Source of the DNA: Camillea tinctor
Lineage: Eukaryota > Ascomycota > Sordariomycetes > Xylariales > Xylariaceae
DNA: 64,000 nucleotides
Assembly: GCA_022578605.1 (NCBI GenBank)
Contig: MU394051.1
Span: forward strand, 1,661,664-1,725,663
Direction: 5' to 3'
Shown: piece after piece, positions 50,722 to 63,383 of the stretch
Layout: each line of letters starts with the position of its first letter
How positions within the stretch are numbered: position 1 is the first letter of the stretch
Program-made: the position numbers and the translations under genes
The notes under the pieces: model-generated
The model's input: the letters and a program-made list of their open reading frames with translations, nothing else
Told to the model about the DNA's origin: nothing
The model's database searches: none

Positions 50722-51236
50722 GGGTGTATTTACAATAAGTATAAAGTGTAAAACAGTTTCTAAAGCATCGTAACCTAATCATTTATTTTTCCTCTTACAT
50801 GTTCAAGGTGATATATATGATTTAGCTAGACGTATATATATATACCTATATAATCTATAATCTGGCACCATATGCAGTTAACTGATCAGTAAATTCAGTA
50901 AGATGTTCCATAAGGGGGAAAATACGCTCACCTGATTGGCCCGAGCTTCAACTTCATCCCGGAATTTTCACTTTTTCTTCTTACACATTAATGATTGATT
51001 GAGGCCAATCGTATTCAAAAGAATTGAGCGAAAAACAAAAACATAAAAGGTATTTAAAATTATCAGAAATTCTATAATATTGAAAAGGTTTATATAATAA
51101 ATTCCTTAACCTAGGCATTTTTTCAGAGCGATCACATGCTTACCGTGTGTATGCCAGGAAATAGGAAATTCACAATCCACCAAAAGAACTTTATGGGTCA
51201 AAACCCCCTTCGAGCATTTTTTTTATGATAGGGTAA
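50722..51236. other. Intergenic, TrpRS promoter
   Basis: About 515 bp, AT-rich, with TATATATATACC-like elements near 50835-50850. No coding signal. Confidence 0.5.
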
Positions 51237-52744
51237 ATGCTCCCAACAGCCTATGTTCGTTGTAGGCCGCTGGTCGCCACAGCGCGACAAGTAGTCTTCT
51301 CAACGCCAGCTACAATAGCTGGAGCAGCAGCAGTAGCAGCAAGACGCAGCTATTCTAGCACAGAAACCAGTAGTGCCGAAGAGGGGACCAGCAATGATAA
51401 TGGTAGCGGCAGCCAACAGGAAGGCGAAACGAAAAAGGAAACTAACAAGGAAAATGGAAATGGAAAACAGAAGGAAAACAAGGTCATCTTCTCAGGGATT
51501 CAGCCTACCGGTATCCCCCATTTGGGCAACTACCTAGGTGCTATGAGGCAATGGAAGCGGATACAGGACAAGGCAAAGGAGGGCGACAAGCTGTTCTGGT
51601 CCATAGTCGACCTGCACGCCATCACCATGCCCCAGGACGCGGAGTCCCTGCGCCAGCGGAAGCGGCAGATGCTAGCCGCCCTGATAGCCATCGGTCTGGA
51701 CCCCGAAAAGTCGCACATGTTCTACCAGTCGTCCGTCCCTCAGCACGTTGAGCTGATGTGGATCCTAAGCTGTACGGCCCCGATGGGATACCTGAGCCGG
51801 ATGACACAATGGAAGTCCAAGCTCCAAGCGAACCCCCAGAAGGTGGAGTTGGACGACACCACGGTCGCGAAGCTCAAGCTCGGCCTGTTCTCGTACCCGG
51901 TGCTGCAAGCGGCAGATATCCTAGTGCACCGCGCCACTCATGTGCCCGTAGGCGACGACCAGAGGCAGCACCTGGAGTTCTCCCGGCAGTGCGTGGGGAG
52001 CTTCAACCACGCCTATAATTGCGAGGTTCTCGTCCGCCCCAAGACCATAACTAGTACGTTTTTACCCTCCCCTCCCCCTCCCCCTTCCCCCTTTTCACCA
52101 CCCTTACAAGGCATCCCATCCACGACCCCCCCCTTTCCAAACCCAGCTTTCCCTATCTCGATCCCTACCCGAACACGCAAACCAGTACCACACCGCGATA
52201 CTAACCCTTCTCCCCAGCCCCCGCCCCCCGCGTAATGTCCCTCACGAACCCCATCAACAAAATGTCCAAATCGGCGCTGAACGAGCGGTCGCGGGTGCTG
52301 ATCACGGCGCGGGAGACCGAGATCCGCTCGCGGCTCATGGGGGCGATAACCGACATGGAGCCGAACGTGAGCTGGGAGCCGTTCGCGCGGCCGGGCGTGG
52401 CCAACCTGCTGGAGCTGATCGCGCAGTGCCGCTGGCGCGCGCGCTCGCAGGACGGCGTCGAAGACGACGACGGCGATGGGGAAGGCGGACGCGAGACGAG
52501 CTCCGCGGCCGCGGAGGCGCTGGGCAAGGGCGAGTTCGCCGGCGTGTCGCTGCGGGTCCTGAAGGAGGCCGCGGCGGACGCGGTGGTGCGCGAGCTGGAG
52601 GGCGTGAGGGAGAGGTTCCAGGAGGTGCTGAAGCGCCGCGATGGCGCGTATCTGGATGAGATTGAGGCGGTGGGGGCGGCGGAGGCGAGGAAGAGCGCGG
52701 AGGAGACGATGAGGATGGTGAGGCGGGTGGTGGGGTTGTGGTAG
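51237..52744 (+). CDS. Mitochondrial tryptophanyl-tRNA synthetase (447 aa)
   Basis: The model is join(51237..52053,52218..52744), 1344 nt, 447 aa. The presequence is rich in Arg and Ala, followed by an unusual Ser/Glu/Asn/Lys-rich linker of about 45 residues before the catalytic domain. Class I signatures: SGIQPTGIPHLGNYLGA (HIGH type) and NKMSKS at the start of exon 2. PVGDDQRQHLEFSR and SYPVLQAADILVHRA are TrpRS landmarks. It charges mitochondrial tRNA-Trp. The 164-nt intron is extremely C-rich on this strand. The second exon is very GC-rich and its insert EDDDGDGEGGRETSSAAAEA is a fungal-type expansion in the C-terminal domain. Confidence 0.95.
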
Positions 52745-53882
52745 GGAAATGGGTGGTAGTAGGAGCCGAAATAGAAAGCTAGAGGATCATTGGGGGGATT
52801 GTATGTATTATAAAAGTGTATGTGGGAAAAAATGAACGAATAGAGAAATTGGGAATGAAAAGAGAGTAGAACATTGCTGTGTTCGTATGAGGAGAGGATA
52901 TCTGTGGCTGCGGATATTGAAGGTGTGAGAAAGGGGTGATAGGTAGGCCTTTGAATTTACCTGGACCTTGAGAAAAATGGGTATCAAGAGCAATAGAGAT
53001 TAGAAGGTATTCAGGAAGAATAGGCCATATATAAAAGTCTCTTCTCATAATAGCGAGATAAATAAATTCACGAGTTGATTCAACGGGAAGCCAGTTGTCT
53101 ACAGGAACGATAACAGTACCAGGGCATTCATACCTAGCTCCTCAGTGGTCACTACACCAAAATGGAAGAGAAAATTACGCCAGATAAAATCAGCTGTCTC
53201 ACGCACAAAGCCTTAATGCGCAATTTCAGTAACTTGTGTCAATTTGGGCAGAGCGAGGCTCCCTGCCGACGTGTCACCACACCAGAAAGAAGCGTTGTAG
53301 TGGTGGTGATGGTGATGGTGAACACGTCCGTGACTAGCGAGAAAGAAGTAGACTAATAGGAAAAACACAACCGCAAGTTTATCCTCCTTTCCTCCGATGC
53401 AATGACCATCCGTCCCTATCCCCCATCCTTATTCCGATTGTCCAAGCGAGCGAGCAAGGAAACCATGTTGCGTCCATGATGCAATTGATGTCGTCCCGGG
53501 TTAAGCTGTCAGACACGTTCCACGGTCAGGAATTTGGGTGTATATGCCATGTTCTGGGTGTTGAAGTATCGGGAATGGTAGAAGAGGTCCGATGATTTTT
53601 TCCTTCCCTTGTGTCGTTAGGAGCAGAGAGTGGAGGGCATTGCTCGAGGTCGAGAACGACGGGTCTACTGCTGCCAGAAGAGTGGGAGCTGCTCGCGCCA
53701 GCCCATGGCTTCAAGCAACAGATTCATGTTGTGTTCATTGCCCTCTATAAGGGCTATGACAGCCTCGGTATTGAGAATCACATCGACACGACTGTTGTGG
53801 AAACTCTTCAAGAGCTTATTGCTGAGCAAACCCCAATAAGGGGACGCTTGGAACTGGCGTTGGCCTGTGATTTAATTTTATT
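52745..53882. other. Intergenic, no gene supported
   Basis: About 1.1 kb containing the TrpRS 3' UTR. A 91-codon open frame at 53611-53886 (plus) reads smoothly but has no family resemblance and overlaps the 3' side of the next gene. Confidence 0.4.
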
Positions 53883-54384
53883 TTAAAATTTATGATTAGC
53901 GATGTACTCTGCGGCCTTGACAGGGTCTGGAATCTCTCTTACTCTCTTATACCGAAGAGAAAGTGATTAAAGATCGTGTGAGAACGAAGGATTGAGAGGA
54001 GGCAAGGATAGAGTGAAAAGTGCAGATATTCAAAGGTGAAGAAAAGGAAGGGATACAAGTCAAATCATAATGGGCGAGTTAACAGTGTAAAAGGAACGTA
54101 CCATATATCAAGCCAACCTTTTTCCAGACGCGATCGAGGAAATATACGGCGAGATACGTCTTCGAAAAATCCAGAGCATAATCCAATCGGATATAGTCTC
54201 TACAGTCAGCGCAGACATCGTAGAGAATGTTCTCCCAGACTTCACGGTTGTAAACGCCATATCTCTCAAGTAATCCACTCATCTTCCGAAGTGCTTCTTG
54301 GACATCCAGGAAATTACCGTATCCCAGGACTCCGGGGGTTCCAAGCCCGGAAAGTCCGCCTAGCAGGGCCTCACTCCGAGACAT
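53883..54384 (-). CDS. Hypothetical protein, 111 aa
   Basis: The model is complement(join(53883..53935,54102..54384)), 336 nt, 111 aa. The donor GTACGT follows codon KKVGLIY. The last AG of an AG-rich run is the acceptor that restores the frame, giving the short C-terminus EIPDPVKAAEYIANHKF. I do not recognise the family. The protein is mostly helical by eye, has LRKMSGLLERYGVYN and a CADC pair, and lacks a signal peptide or membrane helix. The ATG at 54384 is the first in frame. The 166-nt intron is longer than average. Clean splice phase and ordinary composition argue that it is real; its position inside a conserved housekeeping block suggests a basic cellular role. Confidence 0.6.
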
Positions 54385-56107
54385 CTTTTCTGTATTGTTT
54401 ACAGAACAGATATGAGGCTTTTGGTAGGGTGTTGAATGTTAATGTGCAAATACAACCAGGCTGGGAAATGATGGTAGTATGTTGTTGTAGTAATAGAGGG
54501 GAAAAGAGAGAGGGAGAGAAGTTCGTCTCGCTGGAAGTCAGCCCTGTTTAAATAATATTCCCCCCCCTCAGAGGAATCATAGCCTAGGAAAGACAATAGC
54601 GGTAGCGTGCTTGCTTCGAGTGAATAATCATCACAATAGCGCTTGGACACTCTATTGTCTATCTCAGGGATGCCATTGTTAGGGGTGTATACAATACGCA
54701 GATGTAGGTATAACGGCAGGAGCCTTTACGAAGGAAGCAATCACACTCCAATGTACCTATCAAGTAGCTCATCCTAAACGGTACCCAATATATATCTTCC
54801 AGTAGGATGGGACTAAAAGTCCAGTTGGCCCAATACTCAACTTTTTTCTACAGTACGGACTCTAAAGGCTGAATATCTATCAATGCCATATTTGCTTTCA
54901 AGTATCATCCTCACAGCTGACTGATTTCTTGCTCTATGAAGTTATCATGAGGTCTTCTTCTGACTCCTATCTTCATATGCTTCTTCTCAGGGGCCTAGTT
55001 TAGTAATAAGGTGCCTGGTCCTGCTCCCTCTCTCCCTATCCCTCTCTCTCTGCAATACTAAACCACTTTACCAGGTACTTCCACAGTACTTCCACTTGAA
55101 AACATGTTTGGGTTCCGCGAAAGGTTCTGCCTTTTTCCTTTGTTGCTAAGAGGGGATTGTCGAGGGTCTGTCAAAAAAACGGCCTGATATATATACTAGC
55201 TCGTACAACAAGACCCGCGTAGACCCGCGTAGTAGACGTTTGTTCTATGTATAATCAAGGAGAAGTATGCTTTCCGTGAATCATTTAACGTTCCGGGACT
55301 ACGAGTTCTTCAGGATGCTTTTGTTTTGAACCTTCCCACTGTGATGAACAATCACTGGCAATGAGCAGTTCACAAAATGGAAACCAACGGATAAAGTAAG
55401 TCTCGTAAAAAAACTCAATCCCTTTTAGTTCCTTTTAGAAGCCAGAGACAGAGGCAGACTACAGGCAACCAAGTGATCGACTTCACAGTAAATACATCAT
55501 ATTCATTATCGACAATTCATATAGTCGACAGTACATAGTCGACAGTACATAGTCGACAGTTTACAGTCAATGTTTTATCAAGTTGGCTGCCCCACCCCTT
55601 TGCAGAAAGCAACAGCTTTGTTCCAAAAAGCCCTATGAAAAACATCAATTTGTGAATAGATTTTCTCCTAGAACAGAGACTGGTCAAGGGAGTATTAAAC
55701 TGAACTTGAGGGGGAAACTCCCATCTGCTAAGTTTCCAGCAGGGTAATATGTATATGAGAAGGATATCAAGTCATCGGAAGTTATTTTGCTCACTTAAAG
55801 CCACTAGGAAACAACTGCGAGAGAATAATTGTTACTGGCAAGAGATCAAAATAAGAATGAAGCAGGACAAATAATTAAGGGGCTTCACGTGACTTTTATA
55901 TCTACACTACAGGTCAAGCCTAGCCATTTGGTCCAAAAATCGGAGCAACTATGTATTGATGAGAAAGGAGTAAAGCAATATTAATTCCAGAAGTATCATT
56001 AGACCTCTGGCTTCTTAGTTTACTAAACTATGTCCCCTAGAAACGTCTTCTAGACAGGATATTATCTCGCAGAATTTTGCTCATATGGCCCCGGGCTACG
56101 GTATCCT
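54385..56107. other. Intergenic with a 14-bp tandem repeat
   Basis: About 1.7 kb, AT-rich, without a gene I can support. It holds the promoter of the 111-aa protein gene and the 3' region of the importin gene. Confidence 0.45.
55521..55560. repeat. Tandem repeat, 14-bp unit, 2.9 copies
   Basis: The unit ATAGTCGACAGTAC is repeated exactly, starting at 55521, 55535 and 55549 (the last copy lacks two bases). Confidence 0.9.
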
Positions 56108-59100
56108 CTATGATACATACGCAAAACTAGACCCTCGGCAGGCAAGCCAGAACTCTCGTACCACTTGATTGGTCGGGCGTGAGCCTCGGAGGCTATAAGA
56201 ATATGAAAGTCAGCGATCGAGTAAAATAAAAGTATTTGGTTGTAGAATATTGGGTAAGAAAGACTGTACCTGATGATTTTCTTCAAGAATAAGGTCTTTT
56301 CTTGAGCAGAAACTTTATCGCTAGGAAATGAAGGGTCATTAAGGGCCGCTTCCAACCACTTCTGGGAGTGGATGTGTTTCACGACAAGCTTTTTTAAGGG
56401 GTCGCTGAGCCTATCTAGCTCGCTACGTGATGCTTTGCCCCCTATATTATGAACCAATGATTGGGCTAACTGCGGCCCTAAATGGGACATGGCATTGTCA
56501 ATAGTTGCTTGAGTGTCTTGGTCATCAACCTTTAATAATATGAATGTTGTCTATGTATATCGTTAGATCCAAGTATTTATGTTGGTTATTATAGTCGTCT
56601 GGCTTACCCAAAACTCTGCCGCGGCTGCTTTAGGTAACGGCTCGGTTCCATTGAGGAGCTTGATGGCGAAAATGAATATGAACTCCAGTAACTTCGGATC
56701 CTGAGACATGACGATACCAGATTGTTTGGCTAGGCACCTTTCCGCGAATTCTATTCCGTACTGTGAAAGTTCTGGCTCATCCTCGGGTTCTGTAGCGCTG
56801 TTAGTACTCCCTTAACCCACGAAATCCCCAGTTAGGTGCTCGAAGATATCTCGTAGCGGCTTAAATTGCTCCAGGGGATATCAATTTCACGAGGATTACA
56901 GACTTACCTGGGAGTTGATGCAAAAGGCCGACGACCCATGGGAAAAGCTGACAAATAGCTGGCGCAATACACTCCTTGTGCTTCCCACTGCATAAAGATG
57001 TAACAAAAACGCTAGCCGTGTTCACCACTGTGGCAATACGATTTTGCCAGTTACCAGTGATGAATCCGGTTACTGCCTGCGGTGGGAAAACAAATGGGCC
57101 AGGATCTGTCTCTGAGAAACCCGCACGGAGAATGGTGCAGATTACATCCACGACTTCGGCATTACTTGAAAATAAGTTTCTAAATTGAATAAGAATGCCC
57201 TAGGGATGACAGTGTTAGGTTTTCCTCAATTTAGACCCGACCAAACATGAGAAAGGGTATCATTTCTTTTTACAACGTGCACTCACCATAATATCAGCCT
57301 GAACCTGATCAAGGTTTGTATCTACAGGTTCTTCATCACTAGATTCGTCAGAGTCTAGGTCAACCGGGGCTTGGAATCCTTTAGCAATGCTGCAGAGACA
57401 GCGAAGGGCTCGGATGGCTAGTTGCAACGATACATCATTGGCTAACACGGGACCTGTTGGGCGTTGAGTGGCATCAAAAGCTCGGTGAATCACCTAAGGA
57501 GAGTTAATTGCCGTCTTGTAAACTTGGTATCCCGAAGTAATCTTCCTATGATGGCTTATTAAACTTACAGTATCGTTAGGGTCAACCAGAGCGCCTTCTC
57601 CTAAAGACCGTAGCCGTAAACAATTATCGACATCTATGCCGATTAAAATTAATAGCCTCCGGAAGGACTCTGCCTTGCGCGCTTTATCCGTAATCGACTG
57701 GATGATCGATGCAATAGCGCCAACAACTCTTTCCTCGGCGACGGAATCTAACTCTGTGCCATTCCGCAATGAACTATATTGCTCGAGAAAAGCATCAACT
57801 TCGGAGGTCAGAGGCCCTCGGCAGGAGGAGCAGAGGGTATAGATCGACTTAGATGAAGGAAGTGCAAGATGCCGGTCGCCTACAGCGCTGAAGAGCAAAT
57901 TCAAAGCAGCGGGGAGGAACTCTGCATGCCGACCAAAGTAGTCTGAATAGCGTTCAATCAAATATAGGCAAGTTTGTCTTGCTCGGACTGGTACCACGCT
58001 ATGGCCCTGATGTAGCAAGGCGAATAACGATGAACCAAACACTTTATTTAGTATATCATCACATGAGCCACCTTCTGGGACACAGTCAGACAGCGCACCG
58101 AGGCAGAAGCTAGCGGCCTCGAGCTCGGCCCAGGCTGAACTTGACAAGGCCTGCAGTATGAGATCTACGAAAAGCGAGACCAATGGTAACCCGGAAATAG
58201 TATAAACTGACTGTAGGAAGTCTGCGACATCTTTCCGGGCATCTCCAAAGCCAGCCCTTTCTGCCGAGTCCCACGAGTTGTATACATCAATCATCGGATA
58301 CTGTATCTTTTGCCAGCTGTAAGATACCACCTGCATGACCTGTGATAAGGGCGGCTTATCCCACGGCAGATTATCGCTAGACTCAGCATATAGGTTGTCC
58401 ACCAAATGTTCAACAAATGCCGACCAGAACTCCAAAGCTGGGACAAATATTTTATCCTCAGCAACGGGGTGGCCCTGTGCGGTCAGGAGGCCGGCCAGTC
58501 CGGCAAGAAATCTCTGTGCCCTGTTCTCATTCCCATCCATCATATCATTCATTCGAGCAGCCCCGAAGGCCAACATGAACAGCCCGAATTGTATCGCGTC
58601 AAAGTCAGAGTCCCCTTGCAAGAGATTTTGATATCTCTCTTGCGACCACTGGCTCTCAAATAGGGAGTATAGTGAGTTGAATTGGTCTGGCGTGAAAAAG
58701 TCTGGCCAGTCCCCTAGTATGTCTGTAAGAAGCTCGATGCTTGATTCGTACAGCTCATCGCAAATGAGGCCATTGATTGCCGGAGGTAAAAGAGTCTGTA
58801 GATTTTCGACCAAGGGTTGCTTCGGAGAGCGTTGCGCATACAATACCCACGCCTGAAGACAAACTATCGACTCTTTCTGGGCCTCGGTGCTAGAGGTGCC
58901 ATTGGCAATTTTGAAAGAATGTGACATTAAAGCAGTAACATCTTGTGCGTTGCTCAGAAGACGCTCATGCAGACTGATGTACTTAGTGGATTTGGTATCG
59001 ATCTTTTCCGTATCCTCAGCTAAAGCGGTACAAAACCAACTCGCAGCAAAATACTTTGGGGTATCCAGCGCCTGGATAAAACTCTCTGTCGGGGTAGACT

Positions 59101-59838
59101 CATCAATATCGTCTATGGGCACGCTGGTGTTGAGATTCAGGCAGTATAAGAGGTGGCGCACACACCTATCCCAGGTGTGGGAATAGTGGATGAAGTAGGT
59201 GACAAGGGCAGAGCACAACTTTCTAACAACAATAGGACCTGACCCATCGCCCAGAGAATTTATGAGCCAGGTGATGAGATTCTGAAGGACCGAAAGCGCA
59301 TCATTGTCAGAGAGGCTACAGCGGATTAGCGGCAGGGTCTATGGGTAGAATCACGTTTCCTACCTCGCAGTATTCAATTTCACGATGATAGTTAAAGCGC
59401 CGAAAAACTTGACACTATCACTAGAACATGCTAACAAGCCTTGAGCAAGTTGCCATCCTTCATCCGACTTCTGCAACCGCTGAAGAACATCTTGAATACG
59501 AGAAATTGTCTCGGCGGAATTTGGCTTATAAAGCTCATGGATCAACTAGGAAGAAGGGACGTGTTAGACGATGAACCTTCGAATAACGCGCGTCGGAGCT
59601 TCATAAATCCTTCCAGCCTTGTGGGACTAGGCTGAGCTTAGCCCGCCGCGCACATCTACTGGGCCTGACCTGGACCTGACCTGGACCCATACACACGAAG
59701 CAGAGCTAGCGTTTGCCGTGATTTGCCACGTCAAACGATCGGTAGGTAAGGTATACAGGCAGGTAAGATATCTAGGCAAGTATATAGACTTACATTCTCG
59801 ACCTCGGGCAAAGTCGTGGGTATCTGTATGTTTTCCAT
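56108..59838 (-). CDS. Importin-13-like karyopherin (999 aa)
   Basis: The model is complement(join(56108..56192,56270..56529,56608..56789,56908..57199,57287..57493,57569..59315,59364..59545,59794..59838)), exactly 3000 nt, 999 aa. All eight exons keep frame with regular donors. The N-terminus MENIQIPTTLPEVENLIHEL leads into the importin-beta N-terminal repeat (SDSVKFFGALTIIVKLN). HEAT-like helical repeats follow throughout, and the C-terminus ends in SLRGSRPTNQVVREFWLACR and then GSSFAYVS. This layout matches the importin-13/Kap111/Pdr6 group of transport receptors. They carry cargo through the nuclear pore with RanGTP; in yeast Pdr6 moves both ways. An acidic loop DSDESSDEE lies near residue 700. 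The intron after exon 2 is only 48 nt with a CTAATC branch site. Confidence 0.93.
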
Positions 59839-60262
59839 GACTGTGTTGATTTGCTATCAGGCACATCATCCATATCGGAAACAGAATGTTACTTTGGTGG
59901 AGAGTGGCTGGCCTCGGCCTTGGGATGTGGGAATCCTGGCAAGTGAGGCTCGTGCGATGCCTAGAACTTTGAAAGAAAAACAAGGTAAAGCGGCAGAGGG
60001 CGGTTGAGTAGGGCCGCAGCTGAAGTGGAGACCTCAGGGAGAATAGAAGGAAAGAAGTAAAAGAAGAAGAGGGAGGGAAGTTTGGGAGATATTATAGACT
60101 GCTCTGACACTAGAAAGAGCTGGAAGAGGATCGGGGTTAAAATCAGATCAGGCGTTAGGCCGTGGGAATCATAGACAGCATCGTGGCAGTTGTTAAAGAC
60201 TGTCTATATTGTTTAGTAGGTAGCGTGTTGCACTTGATAGGATAGGGTGTGGGACTAGGACT

Positions 60263-60283
60263 GGGAATGGGAATGGGAATGGG
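60263..60283. repeat. Simple repeat (GGGAAT)3
   Basis: Three perfect hexamers followed by GGG, in the importin/aminopeptidase promoter region. Confidence 0.85.
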
Positions 60284-60674
60284 TATAATAATAATAAAAG
60301 TGATGGGTTAGTGATGGAGACAGATTGGACTAAAAATTAAAATAAAAGAAAAACATCTCAACGGAGCTAAAAAGTTATTAGAGGGGGATTTAGAAGCTTG
60401 TTCCAGCTTGTTGTACTGTACTGCTAGTACATATGTACTATATGTACTACCTACCTTACTTACCCAGGTACGGAGTACTTGCATAGGTTACATACAATTA
60501 ATTCAGTTCATTGCACTTTTTAGGACTACATATAGAGTTTGGGCAGGGACAAGGTACAAGTAGGTTCCATACATCAGAGAAAGTATGTACCGCGTTTACC
60601 CTTGACCCTTGACCCCCTTGACCCCCTTTAAAGACATAACTTCAACTTCTTTTTCCCGATAGACTTCAAAGTTT

Positions 60675-60695
60675 CATTCTCCATTCTCCATTCTC
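60675..60695. repeat. Tandem repeat (CATTCTC)3
   Basis: Three perfect 7-bp units about 370 bp upstream of the aminopeptidase P start codon. Confidence 0.85.
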
Positions 60696-61062
60696 CATGC
60701 CCAACCCAACCTATTTACATAGTACTACTTGCCTGTTCCGCAATCTGCAAGTAAGTTGACAAAACAAAAGCTACCAGACTTTTTTTTAAGGAGACCAATG
60801 GACATGTGACCCCTGACGTCAATTTGCACCCTGGACTTTAATGTTAGGTTAGTAAGGAGCTTTTAGAAGCACGTCACAAAAACCCCCCACCAACAACTGG
60901 AGTTCTCTCTTAAGCTCTCTCTTTGAGTCTCTCTCCCACCCACAACCGAATCTCCCCAATAATTCAACTTTGGCAACACCCCCTACCCTCTACTTCGATC
61001 CAAGGTACTTAGTGGTTTTAAACAACATATAACGCCACGACCTCTCTCATAGCCGTGGTCTC

Positions 61063-63240
61063 ATGCCAATTGCTTTTTCCTGTGCCGCATTACCTGCGAG
61101 CTCAAGGTTTGCACTCTCGTCAATTCTCTCACGGACTTGCACTTCATTCCGACTCGGAGCTCCTCGACCTCGCTCGATCATCCGCTTCCAAAGCACCGCC
61201 GCAGTCGATATGGACAAGGTCAACACCACCGCTCGGCTCTCCGAGCTCCGGAAGCTAATGGGCGAGAACAAAGTCGATGTGTACAGTAGGCTAGCTAATA
61301 TATTCTATTCTTATCCTCCTCCCCGACCTTGGCAGCTGACTCTTGCGCTGTCAAGTCATCCCATCTGAAGATAGTCACTCCTCTGAATACATCGCCCCAT
61401 GTGATGCCCGTCGTGCCTTTATTTCTGGTTTCACTGGATCTGCCGGTTGCGCTGTCGTCACCCATGACAAGGCTGCCCTGGCTACGGATGGCCGTTACTT
61501 CAACCAGGCTGCCAAGCAGCTTGATGATAACTGGGTCTTGCTGAAGCAGGGAATACAAGATGTCCCGACCTGGCAGGAGTGGTCTGCCGAGCAGGCGGAC
61601 GGTGGGAAGATCGTAGCTGTCGACCCCACCTTGTTGACCAGTGGTACCGCAAAGAAACTATCAGACAAGATCGTGAAGAGTGGAGGCAAAGAACTAGAAC
61701 CTATTGCAGAAAACTTAGTTGACCGAGTTTGGGGTTCAGACAGGCCCGCCCGCCCTAGCGAACCGGTCATTGTGCTGGGCGAACAGTTTTCCGGAAAGGA
61801 CGTAAAAACCAAGCTTGTTGATCTCCGCAAGGAGCTGGAGAAGAAAAAGGCCCTCGGGTTTGTCGTCTCCATGCTAGATGAGATCGCCTGGCTATTTAAC
61901 CTTCGGGGAAACGACATCCCTTACAACCCAGTCTTCTTCTCCTACGCCATCGTCACCCCCGACGAAGCTACGCTGTACATCGATTCATCGAAGCTAAGTG
62001 ACGAGTCTAAATCATATCTTTCTAACAACGGTGTTTCCATTAAGCCGTACAAAGACATATTCGACGATGCGACGGTGCTCAGCGACACAGCTAGGACGAA
62101 CCGGGAAGATCCTCAGCAGGGCAAAAAGTTTCTTATCTCTAATAGAGCCTCTTGGGCTCTCAAGCGGGCTCTAGGCGGCGATGACATGGTCGAGGAAATC
62201 AGAAGCCCCCTTGGCGATGCTAAGGCGGTCAAGAACGAAACCGAGCTAGAAGGCATGAGAGCTTGCCACATAAGAGATGGTGCTGCATTGATCGAATACT
62301 TCGCTTGGCTTGAAGACCAGTTAATAAACAAGAAAGCAACCGTCGATGAAGTTGTAGCCGCAGACAAACTTGAAGCTTTCCGCGCACAGAAGAAGGACTT
62401 TGTTGGACTATCATTCCCCACAATCTCATCGACAGGGCCTAAGTAAGTAACGTAATGAGCATCTGACCATTGATGTTGTTACTAACGGCGAGGGCCACAG
62501 TGCCGCAGTCATCCACTACAAACCGGAGCGTGGGAACTGTGCTACTATTGATCCTAATGCCGTGTATCTCTGCGACTCAGGTGCTCAGTATCTTGATGGG
62601 ACCACAGATACTACCCGGACAGTACATTTTGGACAGCCTACAGAGGCTGAGATTGAGGCTTATACGCTTGTGCTCAAGGGCAACATCGCGCTAGATATGG
62701 CTATATTCCCGAAAGGGACAACAGGTTTTGCGCTAGATTGCTTGGCCCGGCAGCACCTATGGGTGAGTTTGAATTTTGGGTTTCAGGTTGATGGTTACTG
62801 ACATGAAGCCTTAGCAACAAGGATTAGACTATCGTCACGGGACCGGTCACGGCGTAGGTTCCTACCTCAATGTACATGAAGGTCCCATCGGTATTGGCAC
62901 CAGGGTCCAGTTCTCGGAGGTTGCTCTGTCTCCGGGCAACGTCATCTCTAATGAGCCCGGGTTCTACGAAGATGGCTCCTACGGTATCCGCATCGAAAAC
63001 ATTGTGGTAGTGAAGGAAGTGCAGACGAAGCACAAGTTTGGCGACAAGCCTTACCTCGGCTTTGAGCACGTCACTATGGTACCCTACTGCCGGAAGCTCA
63101 TCGACGCTAGTCTGTTGAGTCCCGAAGAGAAGAAGTGGCTCAACGACTATAACGCGGATATTTTTGAGAAGACCAAGAGCTACTTCGAGAACGACCAGCT
63201 GACACTGTCCTGGCTAGAAAGGGAGACTGAGCGTTTCTAG
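61063..63240 (+). CDS. Xaa-Pro aminopeptidase P (665 aa)
   Basis: The model is join(61063..61285,61356..62442,62501..62762,62815..63240), 1998 nt, 665 aa. Metallopeptidase family M24B. Two creatinase-like N-terminal domains ([43 protein letters not shown]) are followed by the pita-bread domain. Its metal ligands are Asp in [18 protein letters not shown], His in [16 protein letters not shown], Glu in [10 protein letters not shown], and a final Glu in [10 protein letters not shown]. It removes an N-terminal residue before proline. The first ATG adds a 49-residue Arg/Ser/Ala-rich presequence that could send it to mitochondria. A second ATG (61210, [17 protein letters not shown]) matches the start of cytosolic homologues, so two isoforms are possible. 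Confidence 0.95.
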
Positions 63241-63383
63241 ACCACCTGTATAGATAGACATGGTTTTTCTTATATAGGTCGTAGTAGTCCTCTCACGAAG
63301 GAATCGTAAGGGTTAAGGTTACTACTATGTCTAGCCTTGGTTTATCTTAAGCCCCCCTTTTCTCTCGTTTCTTATGACCCTGC
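63241..63383. other. Spacer between convergent genes
   Basis: Short 3'-3' spacer between aminopeptidase P and the FUN14 gene. No feature seen. Confidence 0.5.

Larger units (their letters stand above)
59839..61062. promoter_or_regulatory. Divergent promoter region importin / aminopeptidase P
   Basis: About 1.2 kb between outward genes. It includes a (GGGAAT)n run at 60263-60283, a GTACGGAGTAC palindrome at 60468-60478, a CATTCTC triple repeat at 60675-60695, and pyrimidine-rich tracts near 60900-60960 upstream of the aminopeptidase. Confidence 0.55.

Noticed and set aside
53611..53886. 91-codon plus-strand frame
   Set aside because: Reads smoothly but ends in AT-rich sequence, has no recognisable motif and overlaps the 3' exon region of the 111-aa gene.
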